Below, in pieces: positions 57,052 to 64,000 of a stretch of 64,000 bases of DNA. Position 1 is the stretch's first letter. Each line of letters begins with the position of its first letter. The notes beneath the pieces were generated by a model, which saw only the letters and a list, made by a program, of their open reading frames with translations, was not told the origin of the DNA and did no database searches. The stretch is from Pseudomonadota bacterium (GTDB lineage: Bacteria > Pseudomonadota > Alphaproteobacteria > Rhizobiales > Phreatobacteraceae). Position numbers and translations under genes: made by a program. Location: NCBI GenBank assembly GCA_020161695.1, contig JAIUOO010000007.1:62001-126000 (forward strand). Reading direction: 5' to 3'.

Positions 57052-57075
57052 GGGCCGCGCAGCATTGCGCGGCCC
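57052..57075. terminator. Intrinsic terminator between convergent genes
   Basis: GGGCCGCGC and its complement form a perfect 9-bp GC stem around AGCATT, followed by TTAT. It lies directly between the small secreted gene (stop 57029) and the DUF411 gene (stop 57078-57076), so it can end both. Confidence 0.75.
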
Positions 57076-57546
57076 TTATCGCGCCTGCTTCTGGTCGCCG
57101 AGATAGGTGGCGAACACCGAGATCCGCTCGCCCGAGAACAGCACGACGTCATAGCGGTCGGGCTCGGCACCTGGGGCCTCCATGCCAGGCGATCCGACCG
57201 GCATGCGCGGAACCGCCAGGCCGCTCGCCTGCGGGCGGGTTTCCAGCAGCCGCCTCACCTCCGCCGCCGGGACGTGGCCCTCAAGGACATAGCCGCCGAT
57301 CTGAGCGGTGTGGCACGAGCGGAGCGCGGGCGGCACGCCCAGCTCCGTCTTCCTGCGGTTCATGAGTGGATCGATGCGGACATCCGCCTCGAAGCCCGCC
57401 GCCTTCATGTGCTCGACCCAGGCGCCGCAGCACTCGCAATTCTCGTCGCGAAACACGACCAGGGTGCGGGCATTCGCCCGAGCGGGCCCATTGACCAGCA
57501 GCGCACCGGCGGCCGCGACGAACAGGCGTCTCGACATGAAATCCAT
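57076..57546 (-). CDS. DUF411 periplasmic metal-binding protein (156 aa)
   Basis: ATG 57546 has GGAGG seven bases upstream. The signal region MDFMSRRLFVAAAGALLVNGPARANA has a Tat-like SRRLFV. VVFRDENCECCGAWVEHMKAAGFEADV holds the DUF411 cysteine motif CECC, and CHTAQIGGYVLEGHVPAAEVRRLL the second Cys/His part. DUF411 proteins accompany copper resistance genes (CopG-like) and bind Cu in the periplasm. It is the last gene of the copper series. Confidence 0.9.
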   Translation of the reverse strand: MDFMSRRLFVAAAGALLVNGPARANARTLVVFRDENCECCGAWVEHMKAAGFEADVRIDPLMNRRKTELGVPPALRSCHTAQIGGYVLEGHVPAAEVRRLLETRPQASGLAVPRMPVGSPGMEAPGAEPDRYDVVLFSGERISVFATYLGDQKQAR

Positions 57547-57619
57547 TGTGGTTCCTCCAAATGCCGATGGCCCGCGGCATGAGCCGCAGGCCTGTGGCTG
57601 TTGACCGTGGCCCCGCCGC

Positions 57620-57910
57620 TCAGCGGGCGCGCTGGATGCGCGTGACCGTGATGTTGCCATTGACGCGGGAGGCCTCGAAGGTGACGCGGTCCCCCTGCCT
57701 GACCTGCTGCAGCATGGCCGGATCGGCAACGCGGAACACCATGGTCATGGGGTCCATTTCGAGATTGGGGATCGCCCCGTGCTTCAGCGTGATCCGGCCG
57801 CGGTCCGTCTCGATCTTCACGACCTCGCCGTTGATCGACTGGGCCGAGGCGACGGACAGGCTTGCCGCCAGCATGGCGCCGGCAAAACCGAGGGTCGAGG
57901 CGATCTTCAT
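57620..57910 (-). CDS. CusF-like copper-binding protein (96 aa)
   Basis: Signal peptide MKIASTLGFAGAMLAASLSVASAQ, then a small OB-fold-like protein: NGEVVKIETDRGRITLKHGAIPNLEMDPMTMVFRVADPAML. The His (LKHG) and Met (MDPMTMVF) residues sit where CusF binds Cu(I); the Trp of CusF is not visible. It probably serves as a periplasmic copper chaperone for the TolC-like system or the multicopper oxidase. Confidence 0.87.
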   Translation of the reverse strand: MKIASTLGFAGAMLAASLSVASAQSINGEVVKIETDRGRITLKHGAIPNLEMDPMTMVFRVADPAMLQQVRQGDRVTFEASRVNGNITVTRIQRAR

Positions 57911-57933
57911 GCGCGTTCTCCTTGCTGCTCGTA

Positions 57934-58389
57934 TTAGCGGACGGTGATGCGGCCATGCATGCCGGCTTCGTAGTGACCGGGGATCAGGCAGGCGTATTCG
58001 AAGACGCCGCTATGGGTGAATTTCCAGACGATCTCGCCGACCTTGGCGGACTCGACGCGCACCGCGTTCGGGTCGGCATGCTCCATGTCCGGATTGGCCT
58101 GCATCTGCACCTTGTGGCGTTGATTTCCCTCAAGCGTGTCGATGACCATCTCGTGTTCGAGCGCGCCCGAATTACGGACGATGAAGCGGACGGTGTCGCC
58201 GCGGTTGATGGTGACCTGCGGCGGCGTGAACAGCATGCGGCCGTTCTGCTCGATCATCCGGATCTCGATGGTCTTGTTGACCTGCGCGCGGTTGCCGGCC
58301 TCGCCGGCCGCGTCAGGCCCGTGGGCCATGGTCGCGGTGGAGATCAGCATGCCGGCCGCGACGGCCATGATCCGAGGCAAATGGGTCAA
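57934..58389 (-). CDS. Periplasmic cupredoxin (151 aa)
   Basis: A type 1 copper protein with signal peptide MTHLPRIMAVAAGMLISTATMAH. Copper ligands are His in ALEHEMVID and the C-terminal CLIPGHYEAGM set (Cys, His, Met). It resembles CopI/plastocyanin-like proteins that accompany copper oxidases. It would move electrons to or from the multicopper oxidase encoded 15 bases upstream. Confidence 0.92.
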   Translation of the reverse strand: MTHLPRIMAVAAGMLISTATMAHGPDAAGEAGNRAQVNKTIEIRMIEQNGRMLFTPPQVTINRGDTVRFIVRNSGALEHEMVIDTLEGNQRHKVQMQANPDMEHADPNAVRVESAKVGEIVWKFTHSGVFEYACLIPGHYEAGMHGRITVR

Positions 58390-58404
58390 GGAAGTGCTCC
58401 GTTG

Positions 58405-59826
58405 CTAGTGGTTCGAGTGGTGTCCGCCGCCGCCATTGCTGCGGCGTGCACGGCGGGCTGCGCGATCGAGAACACGGGCGGTCGGCTCCGGGCCGGGAGG
58501 CGCGGCGGCGCGCACTGGCGCAGGCGGCGGCGCGCCCTTCCATTCGTAGGAAACGGTGCCGGACGGATGCTGGTACCAGCCGGGATCCTTGTAGTCGCCG
58601 GCCGCAATGCCCTCGCGGACCTTCACCGTCGTGAACATGCCGCCCATTTCGACCGGACCGAACGGACCATCGCCGGTCATCATCGGCAGGGTGTTCGCCG
58701 GCAGCGGCATCTCCATCGAGCCCATCTCGCCCATTCCTGCGCTGCCCATGGGCATGAAGCCGGGAACGATGTTGCGGATGGCCCGCGAGACCTGACGCTG
58801 ATCGACGCCGATCATGGTCCTGACGTCATGGCCCATGGGGCCCATCGTGTGGTGCGCCTTGTGGCAGTGGAGCGCCCAGTCGCCTTCATGGACTGCGTGG
58901 AACTCATAGGCGCGCATGGCGCCGACCGGCACGTCGATCGTGACCTCGGGCCAGCGCGCCTCCGGCCTCACCCAGCCGCCATCCGTGCAGGTGACCTCGA
59001 AGTCATAGCCGTGCATGTGGATGGGGTGATTGGTCATGGTGAGATTGCCGACACGCACCCGCACGCGGTCGTTCTTGCGGACCACCAGCGCGTCCAGCCC
59101 CGGCCAGGTGCGACTGTTGATGCACCACAGATTGAAGTCGGTCATGGTCGCGACCTTCGGCACGTAGGTGCCGGGGTCGATGTCGTAGGACTGCAGCAGG
59201 AAGACGAAGTCGCGGTCGACGCGATGCAGCGCGGGATCGCGCGGATGGACCACGAAGAAGCCCATCATGCCCATCGCCATCTGGACCATTTCATCCGAAT
59301 GCGGGTGGTACATGAACGTGCCGCTCTTCTGGAGCTGGAACTCGTAGACGAAGGTCTTGCCGGCGGGGATGTGCGGCTGGGTCAGGCCGCCGACGCCATC
59401 CATGCCGTTCGGCAGGATCTGGCCGTGCCAGTGCACGGCTGTGCTCTCCGGCAGGCGGTTGGTCACGAAGATGCGGACCTTGTCGCCCTCCACCGCTTCG
59501 ATGGTCGGCCCGGGACTCTGGCCGTTATAGCCCCACAGATGCGCCTTCATGCCTGGCGCGATCTCGCGCACAACGGGCTCGGCGACCAGATGGAATTCCT
59601 TCCAGTCGCCGTTCATGCGGAACGGCAGGGTCCAGCCGTTCAGTGTCACCACGGGCTGGTAGTCGGGCCCGGTTGACGGCGCCCGCGGGGCCTGCGTCTG
59701 CGGGCTGTCCATCGTGGCGAGGTCCGGCAGGCTCGCGACCTGGGCGTGGCCGCTGACCTGGGTCGCGCCGACGAGAGCGAGGCCGGCGCCCGCGCGGCTC
59801 ATGAATCCTCGACGGGATACTGACAT
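58405..59826 (-). CDS. Tat-exported multicopper oxidase (473 aa)
   Basis: A laccase/CopA-like periplasmic Cu(I) oxidase. ATG 59826 follows AGGAG. MSVSRRGFMSRAGAGLALVGA is a Tat signal. Copper motifs in order: TAVHWHGQ, FMYHPHSDEM, HPIHMHGYDF and WALHCHKAHHTM. A Met-rich stretch (GFMPMGSAGMGEMGSMEMPLPANTLPMM) near 385-415 probably binds Cu(I). The C-terminal 40 residues are Pro/Arg-rich ending GGGGHHSNH. It detoxifies Cu(I) using oxygen. Confidence 0.93.
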   Translation of the reverse strand: MSVSRRGFMSRAGAGLALVGATQVSGHAQVASLPDLATMDSPQTQAPRAPSTGPDYQPVVTLNGWTLPFRMNGDWKEFHLVAEPVVREIAPGMKAHLWGYNGQSPGPTIEAVEGDKVRIFVTNRLPESTAVHWHGQILPNGMDGVGGLTQPHIPAGKTFVYEFQLQKSGTFMYHPHSDEMVQMAMGMMGFFVVHPRDPALHRVDRDFVFLLQSYDIDPGTYVPKVATMTDFNLWCINSRTWPGLDALVVRKNDRVRVRVGNLTMTNHPIHMHGYDFEVTCTDGGWVRPEARWPEVTIDVPVGAMRAYEFHAVHEGDWALHCHKAHHTMGPMGHDVRTMIGVDQRQVSRAIRNIVPGFMPMGSAGMGEMGSMEMPLPANTLPMMTGDGPFGPVEMGGMFTTVKVREGIAAGDYKDPGWYQHPSGTVSYEWKGAPPPAPVRAAAPPGPEPTARVLDRAARRARRSNGGGGHHSNH

Positions 59827-59836
59827 CGGCTTTCTC

Positions 59837-61369
59837 CTAATGACCGGCCGCGCCGCCGGCGCCGGCGACGGCAGCCGCGCTGGCGCCCTCGCCGCCTCCG
59901 CCACCCGCACCGGCGCCGCCGATGACCACCAGCTGAAGGTCGGTGGCGGCGATCCAGAAGTCGCGGCGGGCCTCGATGGCGGCCGCATTGGCGGCAATGC
60001 GCGCACGCGCCTCCTGCAGCAGTGGGAAGACGTCGGTCAGCATGGCGTTGTAGCGAAGCAGGCTCTCGTCAGCGATGATCTGGCGCAGAGGCAGGATCTG
60101 GCCCTGATAGTGCCGGGCAAAGTCGTAGGAGCCGCGATAACGCTGATAGGCCTCGCGCGCCTCGGAGCGCACGTTGACCGCCTTTTCGATCAGCCGGTTC
60201 ACCGAGCGCAGGTAGCCCTCACGCGCCTCGCGAATGCGGCCTTCGCCGAGGTCGAGCGGGATCTGGAACTCCAGCTCCAGACCCGAAATGCGCGTCCGCT
60301 CGATCTCCTGGTGCCGATCCTGGACCAGATTGCCGTTGTCGAGGCGATAGGTGGTCTCCGTGACCGGCGAACGCTCGTTGTTGAGGATGCCGCGCACTTC
60401 GAGAACGTTGAGGAACCGCGACCATTGCGTCAGGTCGAATTGACGCCCGACACCGTCGACCTCGAGCCTCGCGATACGCAGGTCGATGCGCTTGTTCAGC
60501 GCCTCGCGCTCGATGTTCTCGCGCATCAGCGCGCGGGCGGGCAGGCCGGGCAGCTGGCCCGGCAGCTTGAGGTCCGCGACATTGCTCCACAGGCCGAGCT
60601 GGCGGACGAGACGCTCGCGATCGGCCCGCTCCTGCAGGCGCGCCCGCGCGAGCTGCGCGGTGACGTCGGCATAGAAGACATGCTCGCGGGCCTGATCGAG
60701 GCGGTTGACCGCTCCGGTTTCGCCGAGGCGCTTGAACAGTTCGGACGCCGTGCGGGCGGCCGACTGGGCCTGAGCGAGAGCCGCCACCAGCTGGCGCGAA
60801 GCGACGGCGCGGTAATAGGTGCGGCGGGTTTCGCCGGCGAGACGCAGGGTCTCCTCGGCCGCGCGCAGCTGCGCCTGGGTGAAGCGCACTTCAGCTATCG
60901 CCCGGCGCTGCGGCAGGGTCGCGAGACCAAGGATGTTGACCAGCAGCTGCCGTTCGATTTCCAGCGTGCCGCCGGAGCTCACCAGCCGCGCCAGCGACAG
61001 CGTCGGGCTGGGCGGCAAGCCCGCCTGTACGTACTGGACCTCAGCGATGCCGAGATCGTTGTAGGCAGCCTGCAGTCCGCGGTTGTTGAGCAGGGCGATC
61101 TGGACCGCCGCGTCGGCGGACAGCGCCGATCGCAGCAGCAGACGGACACGCTCATTGGCACGCGCCACGTCCTCGGGGCCGCGCAGGCGCGCCGTGTCCT
61201 GGCGCAGTTCGCGCGATGCAGTCTCACGCGCGACACTCAGCCCGCCGTCAGGGGAGTAGGTGGCACATCCGCCAAGCGCCAGGATCATCGCGCCACCGAG
61301 CGAATTGCGGACGGCGCGCGACAGCGCGGGAGCAGATGCGGGGGAGAATTCCGTAGCCATGATCGTCAC
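59837..61369 (-). CDS. TolC-family outer-membrane lipoprotein (510 aa)
   Basis: GTG 61369 overlaps the stop of the upstream small lipoprotein gene; ATG 61360 three codons on is the alternative. LGGAMILALGGCATYSPDGG is a lipobox. The body is helical with coiled repeats typical of outer-membrane efflux proteins (ALLNNRGLQAAYNDLGIAEVQYVQAGL, ARARLQERADRERLVRQLGLW, LEFQIPLDLGEGRIREAREGYLRSVNRL). The end is Gly/Ala-rich (GGAGAGGGGGEGASAAAV). No RND or membrane-fusion gene is encoded nearby. Confidence 0.88.
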   Translation of the reverse strand: MTIMATEFSPASAPALSRAVRNSLGGAMILALGGCATYSPDGGLSVARETASRELRQDTARLRGPEDVARANERVRLLLRSALSADAAVQIALLNNRGLQAAYNDLGIAEVQYVQAGLPPSPTLSLARLVSSGGTLEIERQLLVNILGLATLPQRRAIAEVRFTQAQLRAAEETLRLAGETRRTYYRAVASRQLVAALAQAQSAARTASELFKRLGETGAVNRLDQAREHVFYADVTAQLARARLQERADRERLVRQLGLWSNVADLKLPGQLPGLPARALMRENIEREALNKRIDLRIARLEVDGVGRQFDLTQWSRFLNVLEVRGILNNERSPVTETTYRLDNGNLVQDRHQEIERTRISGLELEFQIPLDLGEGRIREAREGYLRSVNRLIEKAVNVRSEAREAYQRYRGSYDFARHYQGQILPLRQIIADESLLRYNAMLTDVFPLLQEARARIAANAAAIEARRDFWIAATDLQLVVIGGAGAGGGGGEGASAAAVAGAGGAAGH

Positions 61370-61620
61370 CGCGCCTGGGAACCGGACGGAGCGACGCTCT
61401 GGTTGCTTCGGCGCCAGTCTGCCGGGCCCACGGGACGGTAGGGCGTGAAGCCCGCCACGACCGGATCGTAGTGAGCCCGGCGGACGAGCGCCGGATCGGC
61501 AGCCTCAAGGCCCATCCCGGCCGGCGAGCGGGTCTCGGTGCAGGCCGCGACGCCGATCGCCGCAACGAAGACCAAACCCGGGCGGAGTGCTGACCGCCAA
61601 GCGAACCGGGAAACCGACAT
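61366..61620 (-). CDS. Small lipoprotein (84 aa), unknown
   Basis: MSVSRFAWRSALRPGLVFVAAIGVAACTETRSPAG shows a lipoprotein signal with AAC at the cleavage site. The mature ~57 residues hold AHYDPVVAGFTPYRPVGPADWRRSNQSVAP, with no metal motif. It is coupled to the TolC-like gene by a four-base overlap. It starts the copper series directly after the sensor kinase. Not recognised. Confidence 0.75.
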   Translation of the reverse strand: MSVSRFAWRSALRPGLVFVAAIGVAACTETRSPAGMGLEAADPALVRRAHYDPVVAGFTPYRPVGPADWRRSNQSVAPSGSQAR

Positions 61621-61688
61621 GCCAAGCCCTTATGCAATGCTTCGGCGGCATGGGTAGCATCGGGTTCAGCCGGGCGTATTTCCCGTTC

Positions 61689-61703
61689 ATTGCAAATTGT
61701 TAC
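61689..61703 (-). promoter_or_regulatory. Candidate response-regulator half-sites before the lipoprotein/TolC operon
   Basis: On the minus strand GTAAC, five bases and GCAAT repeat with 10-bp period, about 70-83 bases upstream of the small lipoprotein start and overlapping the stop codon of the kinase gene. The spacing and sequence resemble the GCAACA repeats at 63818-63844. Functional role is inferred. Confidence 0.3.
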
Positions 61704-63025
61704 GGAGGTCCGGCGAGCGGTATTTCCATCTCGACCAGCAGCCCGCCGCCATCGGCCTCGCCGACGGTGACCTCGCCGCCATGGGCGCGCATCACCGACC
61801 GCGAGACAGTGAGGCCAAGGCCGACGCCGCCGGTCTCCTTGTTGCGGGATCCTTCGAGGCGATGGAAGGGCGCGAAGACCGTCTCACGCTCGGCCGCCGG
61901 GATGCCCGGTCCGTGATCGCGAACGCTGACAAACGCCTTACCCTCGTCCTGCCGCACAGAGACTTCGGCGGAGCCGCCATATTTCAGGGCATTGTCAATG
62001 ACGTTGGTGACCGCGCGCTTGAGCGCCACCTTGCGTCCGTTGACCACGAGGGCGTCGGGCACCTTCAGAGACACCGGCCTGCCCTGATCCATGAAGTCCA
62101 GGGCGACGGTTTCGACGATGGACACCAGATCGACGGCCCGGACCGGCTCGTCCAGGCGGTCGCTCTTCAGGAAGGCCAGCGTGCCCTCGATCATGACCTC
62201 CATTTCCTCGATGGCGGCGGTCATCTCCTCGCGCTGGGCGGGCAGCAGATCCTCGATGCTCAGCTTCAGCCGCGTCAGCGGCGAGCGCAGGTCGTGCGAT
62301 ATCGCCGCCAGAGTCTGCGTGCGGTCGTCGAGGAGTTTCTTGATCTTGACCTGCATGTCGTTGAAGGCGGCGGCGAGTTGCCGAAGCTCCTCCGGGCCCC
62401 GCTCGGGCACGGTCACGACCTGCGCGCCGGCGGCGAACTGGTTGGCGGCGCCAGCGAAGGCACGCAAGGGCCCAGTCAGCCAGCGCACCAGCACGATGGC
62501 AGCAAGGGCCAGGCCTACCGTCATCACGGTCGTCGAATAGATCGTGCCATGGCTCGAGGTATGGCCGGCACGAATGTCCAGAATGCTGACATTGACCCAG
62601 CTCCGGTCCGGCAGCCCCATCGAGATCACGGTGACGTGCGGATCGGCCGCAAGCGGCGAGCTTGCCCCGGCGACGAGGCCGCCGCCCGCAAGATCCGGCT
62701 CCCGCCGCCGAAGCTCTTCCAGAAGGCTCGGCAGGGGTTCCGCGACCTGGCCGCGCGTCACCGCATGCTCGGTGAGGCTCCAGTGGACGTCGATCGGCCC
62801 GCCCGCCAGCGCATGGGCGACCTTCTCCCGCTCCGGCTGCTCAACCCGCATCACCGCGCGGCGGATGCCGACCAGCCTATCGGCCATCTGGACGAGATTG
62901 TTGGAGGCGAGTTCCGTCTCGACCGCCGAACGATAGGTCGACAAACTCGCGACATGGAGCAGGCCCATGGCGACGAACAGCACCAGCACCGTCCTGGCTG
63001 TGATCGTGTTCAGCGAGGCGATCAT
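61700..63025 (-). CDS. Membrane sensor histidine kinase (441 aa)
   Basis: Two membrane helices (VLVLFVAMGLLHVASLS near the N-terminus and TVMTVGLALAAIVLVRWL near 170-187) frame a periplasmic sensor of ~140 residues without obvious Cys/His copper motifs. HAMP follows, then HisKA with AAISHDLRSPLTRLK and HATPase with NVIDNALKYG (N), DHGPGIP (G1) and GGVGLGLTVSRSV (G2). It is coupled to the response regulator gene (ATGA overlap). By position it should control the copper operon; the signal is unproven. Confidence 0.93.
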   Translation of the reverse strand: MIASLNTITARTVLVLFVAMGLLHVASLSTYRSAVETELASNNLVQMADRLVGIRRAVMRVEQPEREKVAHALAGGPIDVHWSLTEHAVTRGQVAEPLPSLLEELRRREPDLAGGGLVAGASSPLAADPHVTVISMGLPDRSWVNVSILDIRAGHTSSHGTIYSTTVMTVGLALAAIVLVRWLTGPLRAFAGAANQFAAGAQVVTVPERGPEELRQLAAAFNDMQVKIKKLLDDRTQTLAAISHDLRSPLTRLKLSIEDLLPAQREEMTAAIEEMEVMIEGTLAFLKSDRLDEPVRAVDLVSIVETVALDFMDQGRPVSLKVPDALVVNGRKVALKRAVTNVIDNALKYGGSAEVSVRQDEGKAFVSVRDHGPGIPAAERETVFAPFHRLEGSRNKETGGVGLGLTVSRSVMRAHGGEVTVGEADGGGLLVEMEIPLAGPP

Positions 63026-63762
63026 TCGCGGCGCACCGGGGGTGAGAACATGTAGCCGATGCCGCGCACGGTCTTGATCATGGAGCTCGTCTCGTCGCCC
63101 GCGCCGAGCTTCTTGCGCAGGCGGCTCATCTGGACGTCGATGCTCCGGTCGAAACCCGTCGAGATGCGGTTCTTGGAGGCATCCAGCAGATAGTCGCGGG
63201 ACAGCACGCGCTGGGGCGCCTCCACCAGTGCCAGCAGGAGGTCGAACTCGCCGCTGGTCAGGTCGATCGCGATGCCGGCAGGGTTGATCAGGTCGCGCCG
63301 CAGGGGGTCCACGGTCCAGCCCTCAAAGCGGTAGCGGCGGGGCAGTCCGGCCGGACCGTCGTCGCGAGGCAGCATGCTGCGCCGCATCACGGCATTGATC
63401 CGCGCCAGCAGCACCCGCGGATTGAACGGCTTGGTCACGTAATCGTCGGCGCCGATCTCAAGGCCGACAATGCGGTCGGTGTCGTCGGAGCGCGCGGTCA
63501 ACATGATGATCGGCACGGCGGATTTCGCGCGGATTTCCCTGCACAGTTCAAAGCCGCTGGCGCCAGGCAGCATCACGTCGAGCAGGATGAGCTGCGGCGC
63601 ATTGTGCGCCAGGAACTCCCGGGTGTCGCGGCTGTCGGCCGATACCGAAACCTTGAAACCGTGCGAGCGCAGGAACTTGGCGACGAGGTGCCTTATACTG
63701 GCATCATCATCGACCAGCAGGACATGCGTCCCGGACAGGTTTTCGGAAGGGGAGCTGTTCAT
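63022..63762 (-). CDS. OmpR-family response regulator (246 aa)
   Basis: I chose ATG 63762 over a TTG 18 bases upstream. Receiver: VLLVDDDASIRHL acidic pair, LILLDVMLPGASG with phospho-Asp, and YVTKPF with the switch Lys. The C-terminal winged-helix DNA-binding domain has IDLTSGEFDLLLALVEAPQRVLSRDYLL and FDRSIDVQMSRLRKKLG..IKTVRGIGYMF. It pairs with the kinase and is probably the activator of the adjoining copper genes. Confidence 0.94.
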   Translation of the reverse strand: MNSSPSENLSGTHVLLVDDDASIRHLVAKFLRSHGFKVSVSADSRDTREFLAHNAPQLILLDVMLPGASGFELCREIRAKSAVPIIMLTARSDDTDRIVGLEIGADDYVTKPFNPRVLLARINAVMRRSMLPRDDGPAGLPRRYRFEGWTVDPLRRDLINPAGIAIDLTSGEFDLLLALVEAPQRVLSRDYLLDASKNRISTGFDRSIDVQMSRLRKKLGAGDETSSMIKTVRGIGYMFSPPVRRE

Positions 63763-63817
63763 TCCAGGCGGGGTCCTCAAAACGGCCGGACACCCTGAAA
63801 ATGCACCATTGCAGCGG

Positions 63818-63844
63818 TGTTGCCCAACTGTTGCGAAATGTTGC
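63818..63844 (-). promoter_or_regulatory. Three GCAACA repeats upstream of the response regulator gene
   Basis: GCAACA occurs three times on the minus strand (plus-strand TGTTGC at 63818, 63829 and 63839), with periods of 11 and 10 bases, 57-82 bases before the response regulator start. Tandem half-sites on one DNA face at ~10-bp period are typical for OmpR-family dimers. The 238-base stretch to the window edge shows no other feature. Confidence 0.5.
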
Positions 63845-64000
63845 GGCGCTAGCCGGTCCGCATCGGCTCATCCGGTCGATCCGGTCCGCCTGCCGCCCGA
63901 TGATGAACTGGTACAGGGCGCGCAATGGCCGATCTGACGGGGCCGCCACGCGGCACGTCGGAATTGCCCGGCATGGTGCGGGATCATCGAGCGCAGGATC

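Noticed and set aside
57862..59676. A 604-codon plus-strand open frame opposite the multicopper oxidase and cupredoxin genes
   Set aside because: Antisense shadow with His/Asp-rich composition caused by the complementary codons of Met/Val-rich genes.

Overview
The window is about 66-68 % G+C by eye and reads as one continuous chromosomal segment of an alphaproteobacterium, most likely of the order Hyphomicrobiales (Bosea/Phreatobacter/Bradyrhizobium-like; genus not determinable here). Support comes from the flagellin type, the hisE-coaA pair, malonyl-CoA decarboxylase, Bug-family binding proteins and the DUF6505/DUF6352/DUF3305/DUF3306 formate dehydrogenase neighbourhood typical of that group. 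I saw no insertion sequence, phage gene, CRISPR array, rRNA or tRNA.

Layout. 1-10.8 kb is mostly core: the 3' end of pnp, a flagellin, a secreted lectin-like protein, malonyl-CoA decarboxylase, a DUF2218 protein, an enoyl-CoA hydratase, coaA, hisE, a GNAT acetyltransferase, a CHAD protein and msrA. 11-15 kb holds a Tat-exported intradiol dioxygenase, a small membrane protein and a 946-residue autotransporter. 15.3-20.7 kb is a catabolic block: two-subunit Fe-S hydro-lyase, quinone oxidoreductase, IclR regulator, orphan Bug binding protein and a DUF6282 hydrolase. 21.1-28.4 kb is a tightly coupled branched-chain-amino-acid-type ABC importer (five genes) followed by TetR, cupin, FAD monooxygenase and a 94-residue unknown, which looks like uptake plus first oxidation of an organic acid or aromatic compound. 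A WD40-cytochrome c fusion follows.

30.1-53.7 kb is a formate dehydrogenase and molybdenum/tungsten island. A multi-cluster ferredoxin faces a ten-gene plus-strand run: biotin/lipoate-ligase-like DUF4444 protein, DUF6505, DUF6352, DUF3305, DUF3306, an HTH-TorD fusion, a small Tat-signal protein, then the alpha, beta and gamma subunits of a Cys-type formate dehydrogenase. Next come mobB-moeA (plus) and, on the minus strand, tupB-tupC-tupA (tungstate importer), a ModA-like binding protein, fdhD and mobA. Divergent from tup are an HTH-PBP regulator, a degenerate MoeA-like protein and a MoeA-PBP fusion. Together these could import the oxyanion, build the bis-MGD cofactor, sulfurate it, mature the enzyme and report metal supply.

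53.7-64 kb is copper homeostasis: a copper P-type ATPase divergent from a CueR-type regulator through a textbook 19-bp-spacer promoter, and a minus-strand series of response regulator, histidine kinase, small lipoprotein, TolC-like protein, multicopper oxidase, cupredoxin, CusF-like protein and DUF411 protein. Three evenly spaced GCAACA repeats upstream of the response regulator are a plausible autoregulatory site.

Most novel candidates: the DUF-rich formate dehydrogenase accessory module with its ligase-like protein and HTH-TorD fusion, and the MoeA/PBP gene trio next to the tungstate transporter. All functional statements are from reading translated sequence; no database search was run.
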